DNA of 64,000 nucleotides from RYN-230 sp963829725 (GTDB taxonomy: Bacteria; Actinomycetota; Actinomycetes; Streptosporangiales; Streptosporangiaceae). The stretch covers positions 496,001 through 560,000 of the forward strand of contig CAWHJW010000010.1 of NCBI GenBank assembly GCA_963829725.1. Reading direction: 5' to 3'. A model generated the notes under the pieces. That model saw only the letters and a program-made list of their open reading frames with translations. It did no database searches and was not told the DNA's origin. The position numbers and the translations under genes were made by a program. How positions within the stretch are numbered: the stretch's first letter is position 1; each line of letters starts with the position of its first letter. Below are positions 49,841-59,536 of the stretch, piece by piece.

Positions 49841-51498
49841 CGGGACAGTCCCGCGCGGGGCAGCCGCTCCCGGACACGGCCCAGCACGGCCCGCAGGTCG
49901 CCGCCGTCCAGGAGCAGCGCCGTCGTCACGAACACCAGCAGCACGCAACCGCAGGCGAGCAGGGCGACCGCCGCGTTGGCCGCGAAGTCGCCGGCCGGGG
50001 CGGCGGCCGATACGGCCACCCCGGCAGCGACGCCGGCCACGGCCCCGGCCAGCCCGGCCACCGCCGCCCGGGCCGACCCGCGCAGCGCGTCCCGCCCCCG
50101 GATCTTCCGGACCACGGCGAGCAGGGCCAGGCCGCCGGCGCTCAGCCCGATGGAGTTGCCCAGGCCGAGGATCGGCACCACCCAGCGGTCTGGCACCAGC
50201 GCCACGGCGGTCACGTCCGCCGCGATCACCAGCAGCCAGCCGGCCACCAGCGCCGCCGCGGCCGCCCTGGCCCGGCCGTCCGCGAACAGCACCCGGGAGA
50301 GGCAGGCGGTCAGGCCGTAGCCGACGAGCCCCGGCGCGAAAGCGGCGAAGGTGAGGGCCAGCGCATGGGCCTCCGCGGGGCGGTGCTCGAACAGCCGGGC
50401 GGCCGGGATCGCGGCCCCGGCCAGCAGCGCCGCCCCCAGCCAGCAGACCAGCATCACGGCGCGGGTGGCGGCCGCGGCGGTCTCATCGAAACGGGCATCC
50501 TCCGCCGCCGACAGCACCGGGAACGTCGTGATCGCGATCGGGACGGCCAGCACCGCGTACGGCACGAAGAACATCTGCCAGCCGAAGTTGTACAGCACCA
50601 GGCCGCCGTGCCCCTGATGCCCGTTGGCCAGCACCATCACCGCGATCAGCGACGCGTCCTGGGCGATGAGCGCGGCCACCCCGACCGCGGCGAGACCGCG
50701 GATCCGCCGCGCCACCCCCGGGGGGAACCGCAGCGTGGGCCGCAGCCGCAGGCCCAGGCGCAGCGCCGGGCCCAGAGCGGTGAGAGCCAGTGCCGCCACG
50801 CCTGCCGTCGTGCCGAGCGAGAGCATCAGCTCGGCCCCGCGGGGCAGCGTGGCCAGGTGATTGCGGGCGCCGTGGCTCAGCGGCACGAACGCGAGGTAGG
50901 CGGTGATCACGACCAGGCTGGACAGCACCGGCGCGATCGCCGGGAAGATGAACCGGCGGTGCGCCTGCAGCACGCCGTAGAGCACCACGGCCAGCCCGTA
51001 CAGCAGGATCTGCGGGGCGAACACCCTCAGCATCCGGCTGCTCGTGGCCACGATCGGCGCGTACTCGCACCGCGGTGCGCCAGCCAGCAAGGCCGAGGCC
51101 AGCGGCCTGGCCATGACGGCGACGAGCACGCTGGCCGGGGCCAGCAGAAGCACCGTCCAGGTCAGCATGGCCGACGCGATCTGGCTGGCCTCCCCGTCCG
51201 CGCCGCCCGGCCCGCCCAGCCGCCGGGCCGCGGGCCCGGCCAGCACCGGTATCAGCGCGCTGGTCAGCGCGCCGCCGACGACCACGTCATAGATGATGTT
51301 GGGCACCTGGTTGGCCGTGACGTAGGCGGTGCCCAGGCAGGTCGCGGACACCGTGTGCGCGAATACCAGCTGGCGGCCGAAACCGATGATGTTGGACACC
51401 ACCGTGATCGCGCCGATGGCCAGGGCAGCCCGGCCGATCCCCCGCGTGACCGGGTGCGGCCGGCCTGTCTCGGTGACCGGCGCCTGTGTCCCGGTCAC
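49837..51498 (-). CDS. MurJ-like lipid-linked glycan flippase (MOP family)
   Basis: 553 residues, about 13-14 spans. NIIGFGRQLVFAHTVS and YVTANQVPNIIYDVVVGGALTSALIPVL are typical MurJ/MviN N-terminal segments. It would flip undecaprenyl-linked precursors outward. Because the genome also should have the mviN near the origin, this copy may serve another lipid-linked glycan. GTG at 51498 overlaps the upstream stop; the Arg/Leu-repeat frame before it is a shadow of the hexanucleotide repeat. Confidence 0.9.
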   Translation of the reverse strand: MTGTQAPVTETGRPHPVTRGIGRAALAIGAITVVSNIIGFGRQLVFAHTVSATCLGTAYVTANQVPNIIYDVVVGGALTSALIPVLAGPAARRLGGPGGADGEASQIASAMLTWTVLLLAPASVLVAVMARPLASALLAGAPRCEYAPIVATSSRMLRVFAPQILLYGLAVVLYGVLQAHRRFIFPAIAPVLSSLVVITAYLAFVPLSHGARNHLATLPRGAELMLSLGTTAGVAALALTALGPALRLGLRLRPTLRFPPGVARRIRGLAAVGVAALIAQDASLIAVMVLANGHQGHGGLVLYNFGWQMFFVPYAVLAVPIAITTFPVLSAAEDARFDETAAAATRAVMLVCWLGAALLAGAAIPAARLFEHRPAEAHALALTFAAFAPGLVGYGLTACLSRVLFADGRARAAAAALVAGWLLVIAADVTAVALVPDRWVVPILGLGNSIGLSAGGLALLAVVRKIRGRDALRGSARAAVAGLAGAVAGVAAGVAVSAAAPAGDFAANAAVALLACGCVLLVFVTTALLLDGGDLRAVLGRVRERLPRAGLSR

Positions 51499-52604
51499 GG
51501 GGGCGTGACAGGCGCCTGCGTGCCGGGACCGGCGGCCCCGGCGCCCGGTGCCGTCCCGGCCGGGCCCGGGTTCATCCCCTGCCCCGCCGCAGACGCGGAG
51601 GCGGAGGCGGAGGCGGAGGCGGAGGCGGAGGTAGAGGTAGAGGTAGAGGCGGAGGCGGAGGCGGAGGCGGAGGCGGAGCCAGCCGGGGGCCGCCGGCCGA
51701 GCATGTCCAGCCACCGCAGCGTCGGGGTCCGCTCGATCACCCGGGTGAAGCTGACCACCTCGCTGGCCGCGGTCAGCGAGGTGATCCCGGCCAGCAGCGC
51801 GAGCCGGGCCGGGCGGCCCAGGCTGGCTGCGGCCACGGTGCCGAGCAGCGCGCCGAGCGCGTTGGCGCCAGCATCACCCAGCATGGCCCGCTCGCCGAGA
51901 TCCTCGCCGGCCAGCGCGAGCGCCGCGCCGAGGGGCAGCGCGAGCAGCGCCCCCGCGGGAAGCGGGGCCCTGCCCGCCCCGGCAGAGCCGCCTGGGACGG
52001 CGGCCCCGGCTGGGACGGCGGCCCCGGCTCGGACGGCCCGGCGGCGGGCCGCGGAACCGGGCACCGCGGCCAGCAGCCCGCCCGCCACCGCCACCTTGAT
52101 CGCCCGGCCAGGCCGCAGGTCGAACAGGTTGATCAGGTTCGCGCTGCCCGCGATCAGGCCCGCGTTCACGAGCACCTCGGTGGGCGGGCCGCCGAGCAGG
52201 CCGCTCGCGGCCAGGCCTGCCGCGCCGATACCGCCGAGCTTCAGTGCGCCGGTGGTGACCTCGCCGTGCGCCAGCGCGCCGAGGTGCCCGCGGAAACCGC
52301 GGCGGTCGCCGCTGCCCGCCAGGTCGTCATAGCCGCCGCAGGCGGCCGCGCCCGCCGCGGCGGTCATCATCGCCGCGCGGGCCCGGGGCGGCAGGCCGGG
52401 CGTGACCGCGGCGGCCAGCACCGCGCCGGCCGCCAGCGCCGGGCCTTCCAGCAGCGTCAGCTGCTCGCCGCGGTGGTTAGTCCTGGCCCAGGCGGCCGCG
52501 CCGCCGGGCGGCTTCCGGGTGAGCAGCAGGTAGGCGCCCCGCGCCGCGGCTGCCGCGAGGGCGCCGGCCGCCGCGGTGCGCAGGCGGCGGTCCCGCCCGG
52601 TCAC
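51495..52604 (-). CDS. MraY/WecA-type polyprenyl-phosphate sugar-phosphate transferase
   Basis: 369 residues with about 9-10 spans. Family motifs: GYDDLAGSGDRRGFRGH, GSANLINLFDLRPGRAIK and LGDAGANALGALLG. It would start a lipid-linked glycan by moving a sugar-1-phosphate to undecaprenyl phosphate, fitting the flippase and GT4 that follow. The tail encodes runs of Ser-Ala and Ser-Thr dipeptides from a hexanucleotide repeat. GTG 52604 overlaps the mctB stop. Confidence 0.85.
   Translation of the reverse strand: MTGRDRRLRTAAAGALAAAAARGAYLLLTRKPPGGAAAWARTNHRGEQLTLLEGPALAAGAVLAAAVTPGLPPRARAAMMTAAAGAAACGGYDDLAGSGDRRGFRGHLGALAHGEVTTGALKLGGIGAAGLAASGLLGGPPTEVLVNAGLIAGSANLINLFDLRPGRAIKVAVAGGLLAAVPGSAARRRAVRAGAAVPAGAAVPGGSAGAGRAPLPAGALLALPLGAALALAGEDLGERAMLGDAGANALGALLGTVAAASLGRPARLALLAGITSLTAASEVVSFTRVIERTPTLRWLDMLGRRPPAGSASASASASASTSTSTSASASASASASASAAGQGMNPGPAGTAPGAGAAGPGTQAPVTPP
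51594..51679 (-). repeat. Hexanucleotide microsatellite in the MraY/WecA-like gene
   Basis: About 14 units of GGAGGC, with three GTAGAG variants in the middle (plus strand). As each unit is six bases, copy-number change keeps the frame and only alters the number of Ser-Ala/Ser-Thr pairs. Confidence 0.9.
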
Positions 52605-53640
52605 CCGGCGCTCGCCGAGACGGTCGCCGCCGGGCGGGCCGACCGCTTGGTGGCGGTAGCGGTAGGACCAGGCGTGGGCACCCCGGACGGGCCGGCGCCG
52701 GGGAGGGGCCAGGCGCCGACGCGCTCGGCAGGCTGCCGTAACTGCCCGACTTCCCGGCGGTGAGCTGCTCGTAGAGTGCCTGGGCGACCACGATCTGGCC
52801 GCTGGTGGCGTCCGCGTTGTCCACGCTGGACAGATGGGTGGGCTGGCCGCCGGTGCGCAGCACGTCAATGGCGCTGCCCGGGCCGGAACCAGCCAGCTGG
52901 CCGGCCACGACGCTGCCGTCGTCCGCCATGTTCAGCTGCTGGGCGAGGGTCGCCAGCCCCTGGCTCTGGGTGTTGGCATCGTCAGTGGACGGCGGGGTGG
53001 CCGGGATTATCACGACAGCCAGGGTCGCACGCCCGGTGATCGGCTGGCTGACACTCAGGAAACCTCCTGCGGCGTACCCGCTCAGGATGGCCTTGGCCGA
53101 AATGTCAGTGACCCCGGCCGGCAGCTGTCCCGGGCTGTCCTTGGTCAGGATGGCGCTGGCGATCAGCTGCCCGGCCTGCGCCTGGGCGGTGCCGCTCCGC
53201 AGGGTCGCCCCGACTGGGGTCAGCTGCCGGTTCAGCGTATCCAGGTTCGGCTGGCTGCCGGTGGCGAAGAATGGCTGCTGCATCTGGACCTGCCCGGTGA
53301 CGACCGCCCCGGCCTGGGTCAGTGCCGCGGAGATCCCGCTGGTCACCTGCCCGGGCGCGCCGGGGGCCTGGATCAGGACGACGCGGGAGCCGCTGAGCAG
53401 GCCGTGCAGCAGGACGCTCTCGCTGGCCGCGGCGAACGACTGGTCCGCACTGCGCTGCTGCTTGAGCAGGGCGTTCTGGTTGATCAGCGAGTCGATCTGC
53501 TTTTTCTCCGCGCTGGAGGTCTTCTCCAGGACGCTCAGCGTGGCGCCTTTCAGCACGGACGTGGAGCCGATGACGATGCCGATGGCCAGGGCCAGGAACA
53601 CGGCCACGATGGACACGAGGTGGTATCGGAAATCGATCAC
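52601..53640 (-). CDS. mctB: MctB-like copper transport protein, frameshifted near the 3' end
   Basis: Homologue of mycobacterial Rv1698, implicated in keeping intracellular copper low. N-terminal span MIDFRYHLVSIVAVFLALAIGI and a coiled coil, then the external domain (ADDGSVVAGQLAGSGPGSAIDVL; QALYEQLTAGKSGSYG). After GPSPAPA the frame changes; the frame reading SGVPTPGPTATATK and ending ATVSASAG meets the next gene in a GTGA overlap and is the natural end. One C missing from CCGGCCCGTCC would explain it. Follows steA. Confidence 0.87.
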
Positions 53641-53653
53641 AGAAGGTCCCGGG

Positions 53654-54856
53654 CTAGAGCAATCCGCTGAGCCAGTACTTCACGCCGTCCCACTGCGCGC
53701 CCAGGTAGGAGAAGAAGATCCGGCCGGTGGCCTGCCCGGCGGGTGAGGCAAGCAAGACCACGAGGATGGTGCAGCACGCCGCCAGCACCAGGCCGAGCAG
53801 CGCCCAGCCGGAGATGCGGTCCCGGTAGAGCCGGCTCACTCCCTTGGCGTCCACCAGCTTGCTGCCGACCCGGAGCCTGGTCAGCCAGGTGCTCGCGTAC
53901 CCCGGCCGGCCCTTGTCGAGCACGTCGTCGAGGCTGTTGTGGGTGCCGACGGCGACGATCAGGCTGGCGCCCTTCTCGTCGGCCATGAGCAGTGCGACGT
54001 CCTCGCTGGTGCCGCCGGCCGGGCAGAGCAGGGAGGGCAGGCCGAGCCGCTCGATCCGGGCCAGCCCCGGCGCGCGGCCGTCCGGGTAGGCGTGCACCAC
54101 GAGTTCCGCCCCGCAGTGCAGGCCCTCGTCGGTTACCGAGTCCATGTCGCCGACGATGATGTCAGGCCGGTAGCCGGCTTCCAGTAGCGCGTCCGCGCCC
54201 CCGTCCACGCCGACCATCACCGGCTTGAATTCCCGGATGTAGGACCGCAGGGTGAGCAGGTCCTCGCGGTAATGATGACCCCGCACAACGACCAGTACGT
54301 GCTGTCCCTCGATCCTGGTCCGCAGCGGCGGCGCGGCGATGCCGTCAGTGAGCAGCGCGCCCTCGCCCTTCACGTACTCCAGGGTGTTCGTCACGAACGC
54401 CGTCAGCGCGACGGCGATCCCGTCCTTGGCCGACTTCATGGCCTGGGCCACTTCCTCAGCGGTCCGCACGTGGCCCTTCGCCACCACCGCGGTGCCCACG
54501 TACAGGGTGTCGCCGTGTAGACGGACCCACATCCCCTCGCTGACCAGGTTGAACACCTCGGGCCCGACGTCGTCCAGCAGCGGGATCCCGGCCTCGATCA
54601 GCACCTGGGGGCCCAGGTTCGGGTACCGGCCGCTGATGCTGGGCGAGACGTTCACCACCGCGGCCACCTGGAGGCTGACCAGGGCATCCGCGCTCACCTT
54701 ATCCAGGTCCAGGTGGTCGATGATGGCGATCTCGCCGGCGGCGACCCGCTTGGTGAGCTGCTTGGTCCGGCGGTCCAGGCGCGCCCGCCCGCTCACACCG
54801 GGCAGGTCCTCCGGCCTGCCCCGGCGGGAGATGGGAAGCTTGAGGAACAGGGCCAT
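53654..54856 (-). CDS. steA: SteA-like protein (Rv1697 family)
   Basis: 400 residues. Two-domain protein: an N-terminal part (TKQLTKRVAAGEIAIIDHLDLDKVSADAL) and a thiamine-pyrophosphokinase-like part (VGVDGGADALLEAGYRPDIIVGDMDSVTDE), ending in a C-terminal span (ALLGLVLAACCTILVVLLAS). In Corynebacterium SteA works with SteB at the division septum. ATG at 54856 is 5 bases after GGAGG. Upstream of mctB with 13 bases between. Confidence 0.9.
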   Translation of the reverse strand: MALFLKLPISRRGRPEDLPGVSGRARLDRRTKQLTKRVAAGEIAIIDHLDLDKVSADALVSLQVAAVVNVSPSISGRYPNLGPQVLIEAGIPLLDDVGPEVFNLVSEGMWVRLHGDTLYVGTAVVAKGHVRTAEEVAQAMKSAKDGIAVALTAFVTNTLEYVKGEGALLTDGIAAPPLRTRIEGQHVLVVVRGHHYREDLLTLRSYIREFKPVMVGVDGGADALLEAGYRPDIIVGDMDSVTDEGLHCGAELVVHAYPDGRAPGLARIERLGLPSLLCPAGGTSEDVALLMADEKGASLIVAVGTHNSLDDVLDKGRPGYASTWLTRLRVGSKLVDAKGVSRLYRDRISGWALLGLVLAACCTILVVLLASPAGQATGRIFFSYLGAQWDGVKYWLSGLL

Positions 54857-55016
54857 CATCGCCTCCATCCTGCCAGACGCCCGGGGCAGCTGAGGCAACA
54901 CCGCCGAGCGGCTCACCGCTCCGGCCGCCCGGCGGCCCGCGGCCCTCAGCTAACGCTCAGGCCCTGGTCAGCTGGCCGGCCAACTCCGGCCCGTCACCGC
55001 CGCCCCGGCCCGCAGG

Positions 55017-56848
55017 TTACCGGCCAGCCCGCCCGGCCGCCCCGGGCTGCCGCCCGGCGGCCGCCGCCCGTTCCGCGGCGGCCGCGCTGAGCAGCTCGCC
55101 GGCGTGCGCCCGGCCGAACGCGGAATCCTCCAGGCCGGCCAGCATCCGGGACAGCTCGGTGACCCGGCCCGCGTCATCCAGCCGGGTCACCCCGCTGCGG
55201 GTCACCCGGCCATCACCGGCTTTCTGCACTACCAGGTGGGTGTCCGCGAACGCTGCGACCTGCGGCAGGTGGGTGACCACGATGACCTGGGCCAGCCGGG
55301 CCAGCCGGGCCAGCCGGCGGCCGATCTCCACGGCCGCCTTGCCGCCCACCCCGGCGTCCACCTCGTCGAACACGAAGGTGGGCACCGGGTCGGCACCGGC
55401 GAACACCACCTCGATGGCCAGCATCACCCGGGACAGCTCACCGCCGGAGGCCCCCTTGGCCAGCGGCAGGGCCGGTGCCCCGGGATGCGCGGCCAGCCTG
55501 AGTTCGACCTCGTCCGCGCCGTAGGGCCCGAGCTCCTCCTGCGGCAGCACCGCCACCGTCACCGCCGCGTGCGGCATGGCCAGCGCGGCCAGCTCGGCGG
55601 TCACCTCGGCGGAGAAGCGCTCGGCCGCCTCCTTCCGCAGCGCGGAGAGCTGGGCCGCCAGCTCGGCCACCGCCGCGGCGAGCCGCTCTGCCCCCTCAGC
55701 CAGGGCCGCGATCCGGTCGTCATCCCCGTCCAGCTCGCCCAGCCGGCTGGCCGCCTGCTTCGCCCAGGTGAGCACCGCGCCGAGCCCGCTGCCCGGTTCC
55801 CCGCCCGGCTGCCCGCCGTCGTCACCCGGCACCGGGGCGGCCGCCGCCGGGACGCCCGGCACCGGGTTCCCGTAGCTGCGGATCAGCCGGGTCAGGTCGG
55901 CCCGCCGCTGCTGCACGATGGCCAGCCGCGCCGGGTCGGCCTCCACCGACTGCAGGTAGGAGGCGAGCTCGGCGCCGACGTCGGAGACCAGGTAACTGGC
56001 CTCCGACAGCCGGGCGGCCAGCCCGGCCAGTACCGGGTCGTGGGCGGCCACGGCTTCCAGCGCCTGGCTGGCCGCGCCGAGCAGCCCCACGGCGTCCGGC
56101 CGGTCATAGGAGCCGCTGGACGGATCGCCGAGCAGCGCGTCGTGCGCCGTGGCGGCCGCGCTGTGCAGGGCGTCCGCGTTGGCCAGCCGGTCCTCCTCGG
56201 CGCGCAGCTCGGTGTCCTCGCCGTCGGCCGGCGCCACCCGCTCGATCTCGGCCAGCCCGCGGCGCAGGTCCTCGGCTTCGGCGATCCGCTCCCGGGCCTG
56301 GCTGGTGATCTCGGCCAGCTCGGCCTGCACCTCCCGGTGCCGCTGGTAGGCCCGCTGGTAGTCGGAGGCGACGGCGGACAGGGCCGGGCCCGCGAAACGG
56401 TCCAGCGCCTCCCGCTGGCGGCCCGGCCGCAGCAGCTGCTGCTGGTCGGCCTGGCCGTGCACCGCGACCAGGTCATCGGCGAGGTAGGTGAGCAGCGAGA
56501 CCGGCACCGAATGGCCGCCCGCGTAGGCCCGTGAGCGTCCCTCCGCGGACACCGAACGGCTCAGCAGCAGGGTGGCCCCGTCGTCGTCGAGTTCGCCGCC
56601 GGCCTCGATGACCTGCTGCGCCACCTTGCCGGCCGGGTCAACCCGGAGGCGGCCTTCCACGGTGGCCCGCTCCGCCCCGGCCTGACCCGGGCGGGGTCGG
56701 CCCGGCCGCCGAACATCAGGCCCAGGCCGGTGACGACCATGGTCTTGCCGGCCCCGGTCTCGCCGGTGACGACGGTGAACCCGGGCGATAGCTCCAGCAC
56801 GGCGTCGTCGATGACGCCGAGCTCGGTGATCCGGACTTCCTCAAGCAT
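55017..56848 (-). CDS. recN: DNA repair protein RecN, frameshifted near the N-terminus
   Basis: SMC-like ATPase acting in double-strand-break repair. Walker A GETGAGKT (29-36) lies in the first frame starting MLEEVRITELGVID (ATG 56848); from about 56690 the next frame carries VEGRLRVDPAGKV, the coiled coil, ASGGELSR signature, FVFDEVDAGVGG and THLPQVAAFAD. Total length is one base short of a whole number of codons; an additional G in the CCGGGGCGG run would join ARVRPG to AERATVEGRL. Overlaps nadK by eight bases. Confidence 0.9.
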
Positions 56849-57818
56849 CAGCCGTCCGCTCCTGGTTGGTGTCCCGGCCGGCGAGCTGGCCGCGCCACCC
56901 GGCCACCGGGAGGCCGAACTTGGCGACCAGCCGGTCGGTGAACGGGGCGCCCGCCGCATCCGGGCCGTCGCCCTCACCCGGGCCACGCAGCCGGGCCAGC
57001 GGCACCGGGACGGCGCCGCGCCGGACTTCGACGCGGGCCCCGGCGGACAGGTCAACCCGGCGCCGGCCGTCGCACCAGAGCACCCCGGCGAATGGCTGCC
57101 CGGTCCTGGCGCCGCTGATCATCTCCACCGCGAGCACCGAGCCCGGCGACACCACCATGGGGCCGGCGAACAGCGCGTGCGCGCTGATCGGGACCATCAG
57201 CAGCGCCTCCACCTCTGGCCAGACCACGGGACCGCCCGCCGAGAACGCGTACGCCGTCGAGCCGGTCGGGGTCGCGCACACCACTCCGTCGCACCCCCAC
57301 CGGGACAGCGGGCGGCCATCGATCTCCGTCACCACCTCGATCATCCGCTCGCGGGCTACCTTCTCCACGCTGGCCTCGTTCAGCGCCCAGGTGGTCGCGG
57401 TGACAGTGCCATTTTGCCGCACGGTGACATCCACCGTCATCCGCTGCTCCACGGCGTACCGGCGCTCGATCACCCGGTCGATCACGTCGGGCAGGTCATC
57501 GGACTCCGCCTCGGCCAGGAACCCGACGTGGCCGAGGTTCACGCCGAGCAGCGGCACCCCGGCTGACCTGGTCATCTCGGCCACCCGCAGCAGCGTGCCG
57601 TCGCCGCCGAGCACGATGACCATCTCCGCCTCGCGCGCCGCCGCCGGGGTGGCCGGAACCACGTCCGCGCCCGCGCAGCGCAGGTCGGCCGCCTCGGTCT
57701 CGACGATCCGCACGGCGATCCCAGCGGACAGCAGCATGTCCGAGACCAGCCGGGCACTGGCCAGCGCGGCGGCCCGGCCGGTATGCGCCATGACGAGCAC
57801 GGTGCGCTTCGCTGTCAC
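56841..57818 (-). CDS. nadK: NAD kinase
   Basis: Makes NADP from NAD and ATP (or polyphosphate). 325 residues; GGDGT at 71-75, NLGHVGFLAE, LNEASVEK, and the GCDGVVCATPTGSTAY substrate motif. GTG start overlaps the tlyA stop (GTGA). Confidence 0.97.
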   Translation of the reverse strand: MTAKRTVLVMAHTGRAAALASARLVSDMLLSAGIAVRIVETEAADLRCAGADVVPATPAAAREAEMVIVLGGDGTLLRVAEMTRSAGVPLLGVNLGHVGFLAEAESDDLPDVIDRVIERRYAVEQRMTVDVTVRQNGTVTATTWALNEASVEKVARERMIEVVTEIDGRPLSRWGCDGVVCATPTGSTAYAFSAGGPVVWPEVEALLMVPISAHALFAGPMVVSPGSVLAVEMISGARTGQPFAGVLWCDGRRRVDLSAGARVEVRRGAVPVPLARLRGPGEGDGPDAAGAPFTDRLVAKFGLPVAGWRGQLAGRDTNQERTADA

Positions 57819-58616
57819 TGAGGTCCTTCCGCGATGGCCTGGTCAAGCTGGGCGGGGTCGAGGGGCGGCGCGCCCCGGCGCAGCCACAGGAAGTACTCCA
57901 CGTTGCCCGGCCGGCCCGGGCAGCGGGCTGGCGGTGATGCCCGCCACGCCGAGGCCGGAGCGGGCCGCCGCGGCCGCCACCGAGGTGACCGCCTCGGCCC
58001 GCAGGGCCGGGTCACGCACCACCCCGCCGGCGCCGACCCGCCCCTTGCCTACCTCGAACTGCGGCTTCACGAGCAGCACGAAATCCGCGTCCGGGGCCGC
58101 CGCGGCGGCCAGCGCGGGCAGCACCAGGCTCAGCGAGATGAACGACAGGTCCGCGGTGACCAGCCCGGGCGGCGGCGCCACCTGCCCGGGCTGCAGGTGG
58201 CGCACGTTCACCCGGTCCAGCACGGTGACCCGCTCATCGCTGCGCAGCGCCCAGGCCAGCTGGCCATACCCGACATCGACCGCGACGACGTGGGCGGCGC
58301 CCGCGCGCAGCAGCACGTCGGTGAAGCCGCCGGTGGACGCCCCGGCATCGAGGCACCGGCGGCCGGCCACCGGCAGGCCGCTGAACGCGGCCAGGGCGCC
58401 GGCCAGCTTACTGCCACCGCGTGAGGCGTAGCCGGGGCCGGCGGCGTCGTCCCGGACCGCGATCGGCTCGTCCTGGCCGACCTGGGTGGCCGTCTTGCCG
58501 GCCGCCTGCCCGGCCACCAGCACCCGCCCGGAACTCACCAGCTCAGCGGCGTGCTCACGGGACCGGGCCAGCCCGCGCCGGACGAGCTCGGCGTCCAGCC
58601 GTCTCCGCGTGCTCAT
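57815..58616 (-). CDS. tlyA: TlyA-family rRNA 2'-O-methyltransferase, frameshifted near the C-terminus
   Basis: S4 RNA-binding domain (RRRLDAELVRRGLARSREHA) then an FtsJ-like methyltransferase: CLDAGASTGGFTDVLL SAM site and VLLVKPQFEVGKGRVG. In mycobacteria it methylates 16S and 23S rRNA, giving capreomycin sensitivity. Near 57916 the frame changes; the end GNVEYFLWLRRGAPPLDP lies in the next frame and meets nadK at GTGA. One extra G in GCCGGGCAACG explains it. Confidence 0.92.
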
Positions 58617-58634
58617 GCAGTGGCTGCCCGCTGG

Positions 58635-58889
58635 TCAGCGGCCCGGCTCGTGGCCCGGGTCCCGGGCCGCCGGGTCCGCGGTCACCTCGAGCGCCCCCAG
58701 CGCGTCGGCCAGTGCCTCGTACATCTGGCCGAACACCGCCGGGTGCTCGTGTACCGGGAGGCCGTCCAGGCCGGCCAGCTTGCCCAGGGCGCCATCGACC
58801 CGGGCGTCGCCGGTGTTTCCCGCGGTTCCGGGAACTCCCGCGGTCCCGGGGGCTGAGCCGTCGGCCGGGGCCGGATCCTGCTGCGTCAC
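58635..58889 (-). CDS. Small conserved protein upstream of TlyA (Rv1693-like position)
   Basis: 84 residues. Pro/Gly/Thr-rich N-terminus, then VDGALGKLAGLDGLPVHEHPAVFGQMYEALADALGAL, a short helical module found in front of tlyA in many actinobacteria. Function unknown. GTG at 58889 with GAGGAG site; 18 bases before tlyA. Confidence 0.75.
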   Translation of the reverse strand: MTQQDPAPADGSAPGTAGVPGTAGNTGDARVDGALGKLAGLDGLPVHEHPAVFGQMYEALADALGALEVTADPAARDPGHEPGR

Positions 58890-59084
58890 GTCGCACTCCT
58901 CTCGCCGGGCGCGTCCCGCCGGGCACTGCCGCCCCCGCCGCGTTTTCACCGGGGCGCCGGCCTCCCCGATGAACGCTACCGCCGCGGGACGGCCACCCGG
59001 GTCAGCATCGGGTCACGGCGTGCCCGTCACCGGGCAGTGCCCAGGACAATGCACAATGGATCTTCTCCGGGAAGTGAGGTGACC

Positions 59085-59429
59085 GTGGCGACTGCCGACG
59101 AGTGCCGCCGCGCGCTCGAAGTGCTGGCCGGGCGGCTCTCCAACCTGGACCCCGCGTCCCGGGCCGCCCACCTGACCGACCGCTCCATCAGCTGCACGGT
59201 CAGCGACCTTGGCGTCACCTACGCGACGCTGCTCAGCGAGGGCGGGGCCGGGCCGGTCACCGAGGTCGGTCCGGGTGATCCGCGGGCCCACGTCCGGTTC
59301 TCCGCCGCGAGCGACGACCTGATCGAGATCGCGGCCGATCCCGGGCGGTTCGGCCGGGCCTGGCTCACCGGCCGGGTCAAGGTGGACGCGAGCCTGTCCG
59401 ACCTGTTCCGGCTGCGCAAGCTGTTGTAG
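59085..59429 (+). CDS. SCP2 sterol-binding-domain-like protein
   Basis: 114 residues. ECRRALEVLAGRLSNLD then DLGVTYATLLSEGG, VRFSAASDDLIEIAADPGRFGRAWLTGRVKVDASLSDLFRLRKLL; the last segment is the G-x-v-kv-G-D-L end of SCP2 domains. Probably binds a lipid. GTG with GAGG site. Confidence 0.82.
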   Translation: MATADECRRALEVLAGRLSNLDPASRAAHLTDRSISCTVSDLGVTYATLLSEGGAGPVTEVGPGDPRAHVRFSAASDDLIEIAADPGRFGRAWLTGRVKVDASLSDLFRLRKLL

Positions 59430-59536
59430 CCAGCCCCGCCGGGTCCCCGCACCGGCGTGCAGTGCGTGGCTGTCACAGTCACGTAGTTCTTTGCGCAGAG
59501 ATCTTTCAGCCATGCGCCGGGACATACCCTGGGGCC

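Noticed and set aside
51594..51679. Possible CRISPR or MurJ N-terminal Arg/Leu domain
   Set aside because: The repeat is a pure hexanucleotide array without spacers, and the Arg/Leu frame is only its reverse reading; murJ starts at the GTGA overlap at 51498.
56660..56848. Programmed frameshift in recN
   Set aside because: No slippery site with a downstream structure, and neighbouring genes show the same kind of one-base change in G/C runs, so a sequence error or mutation fits better.
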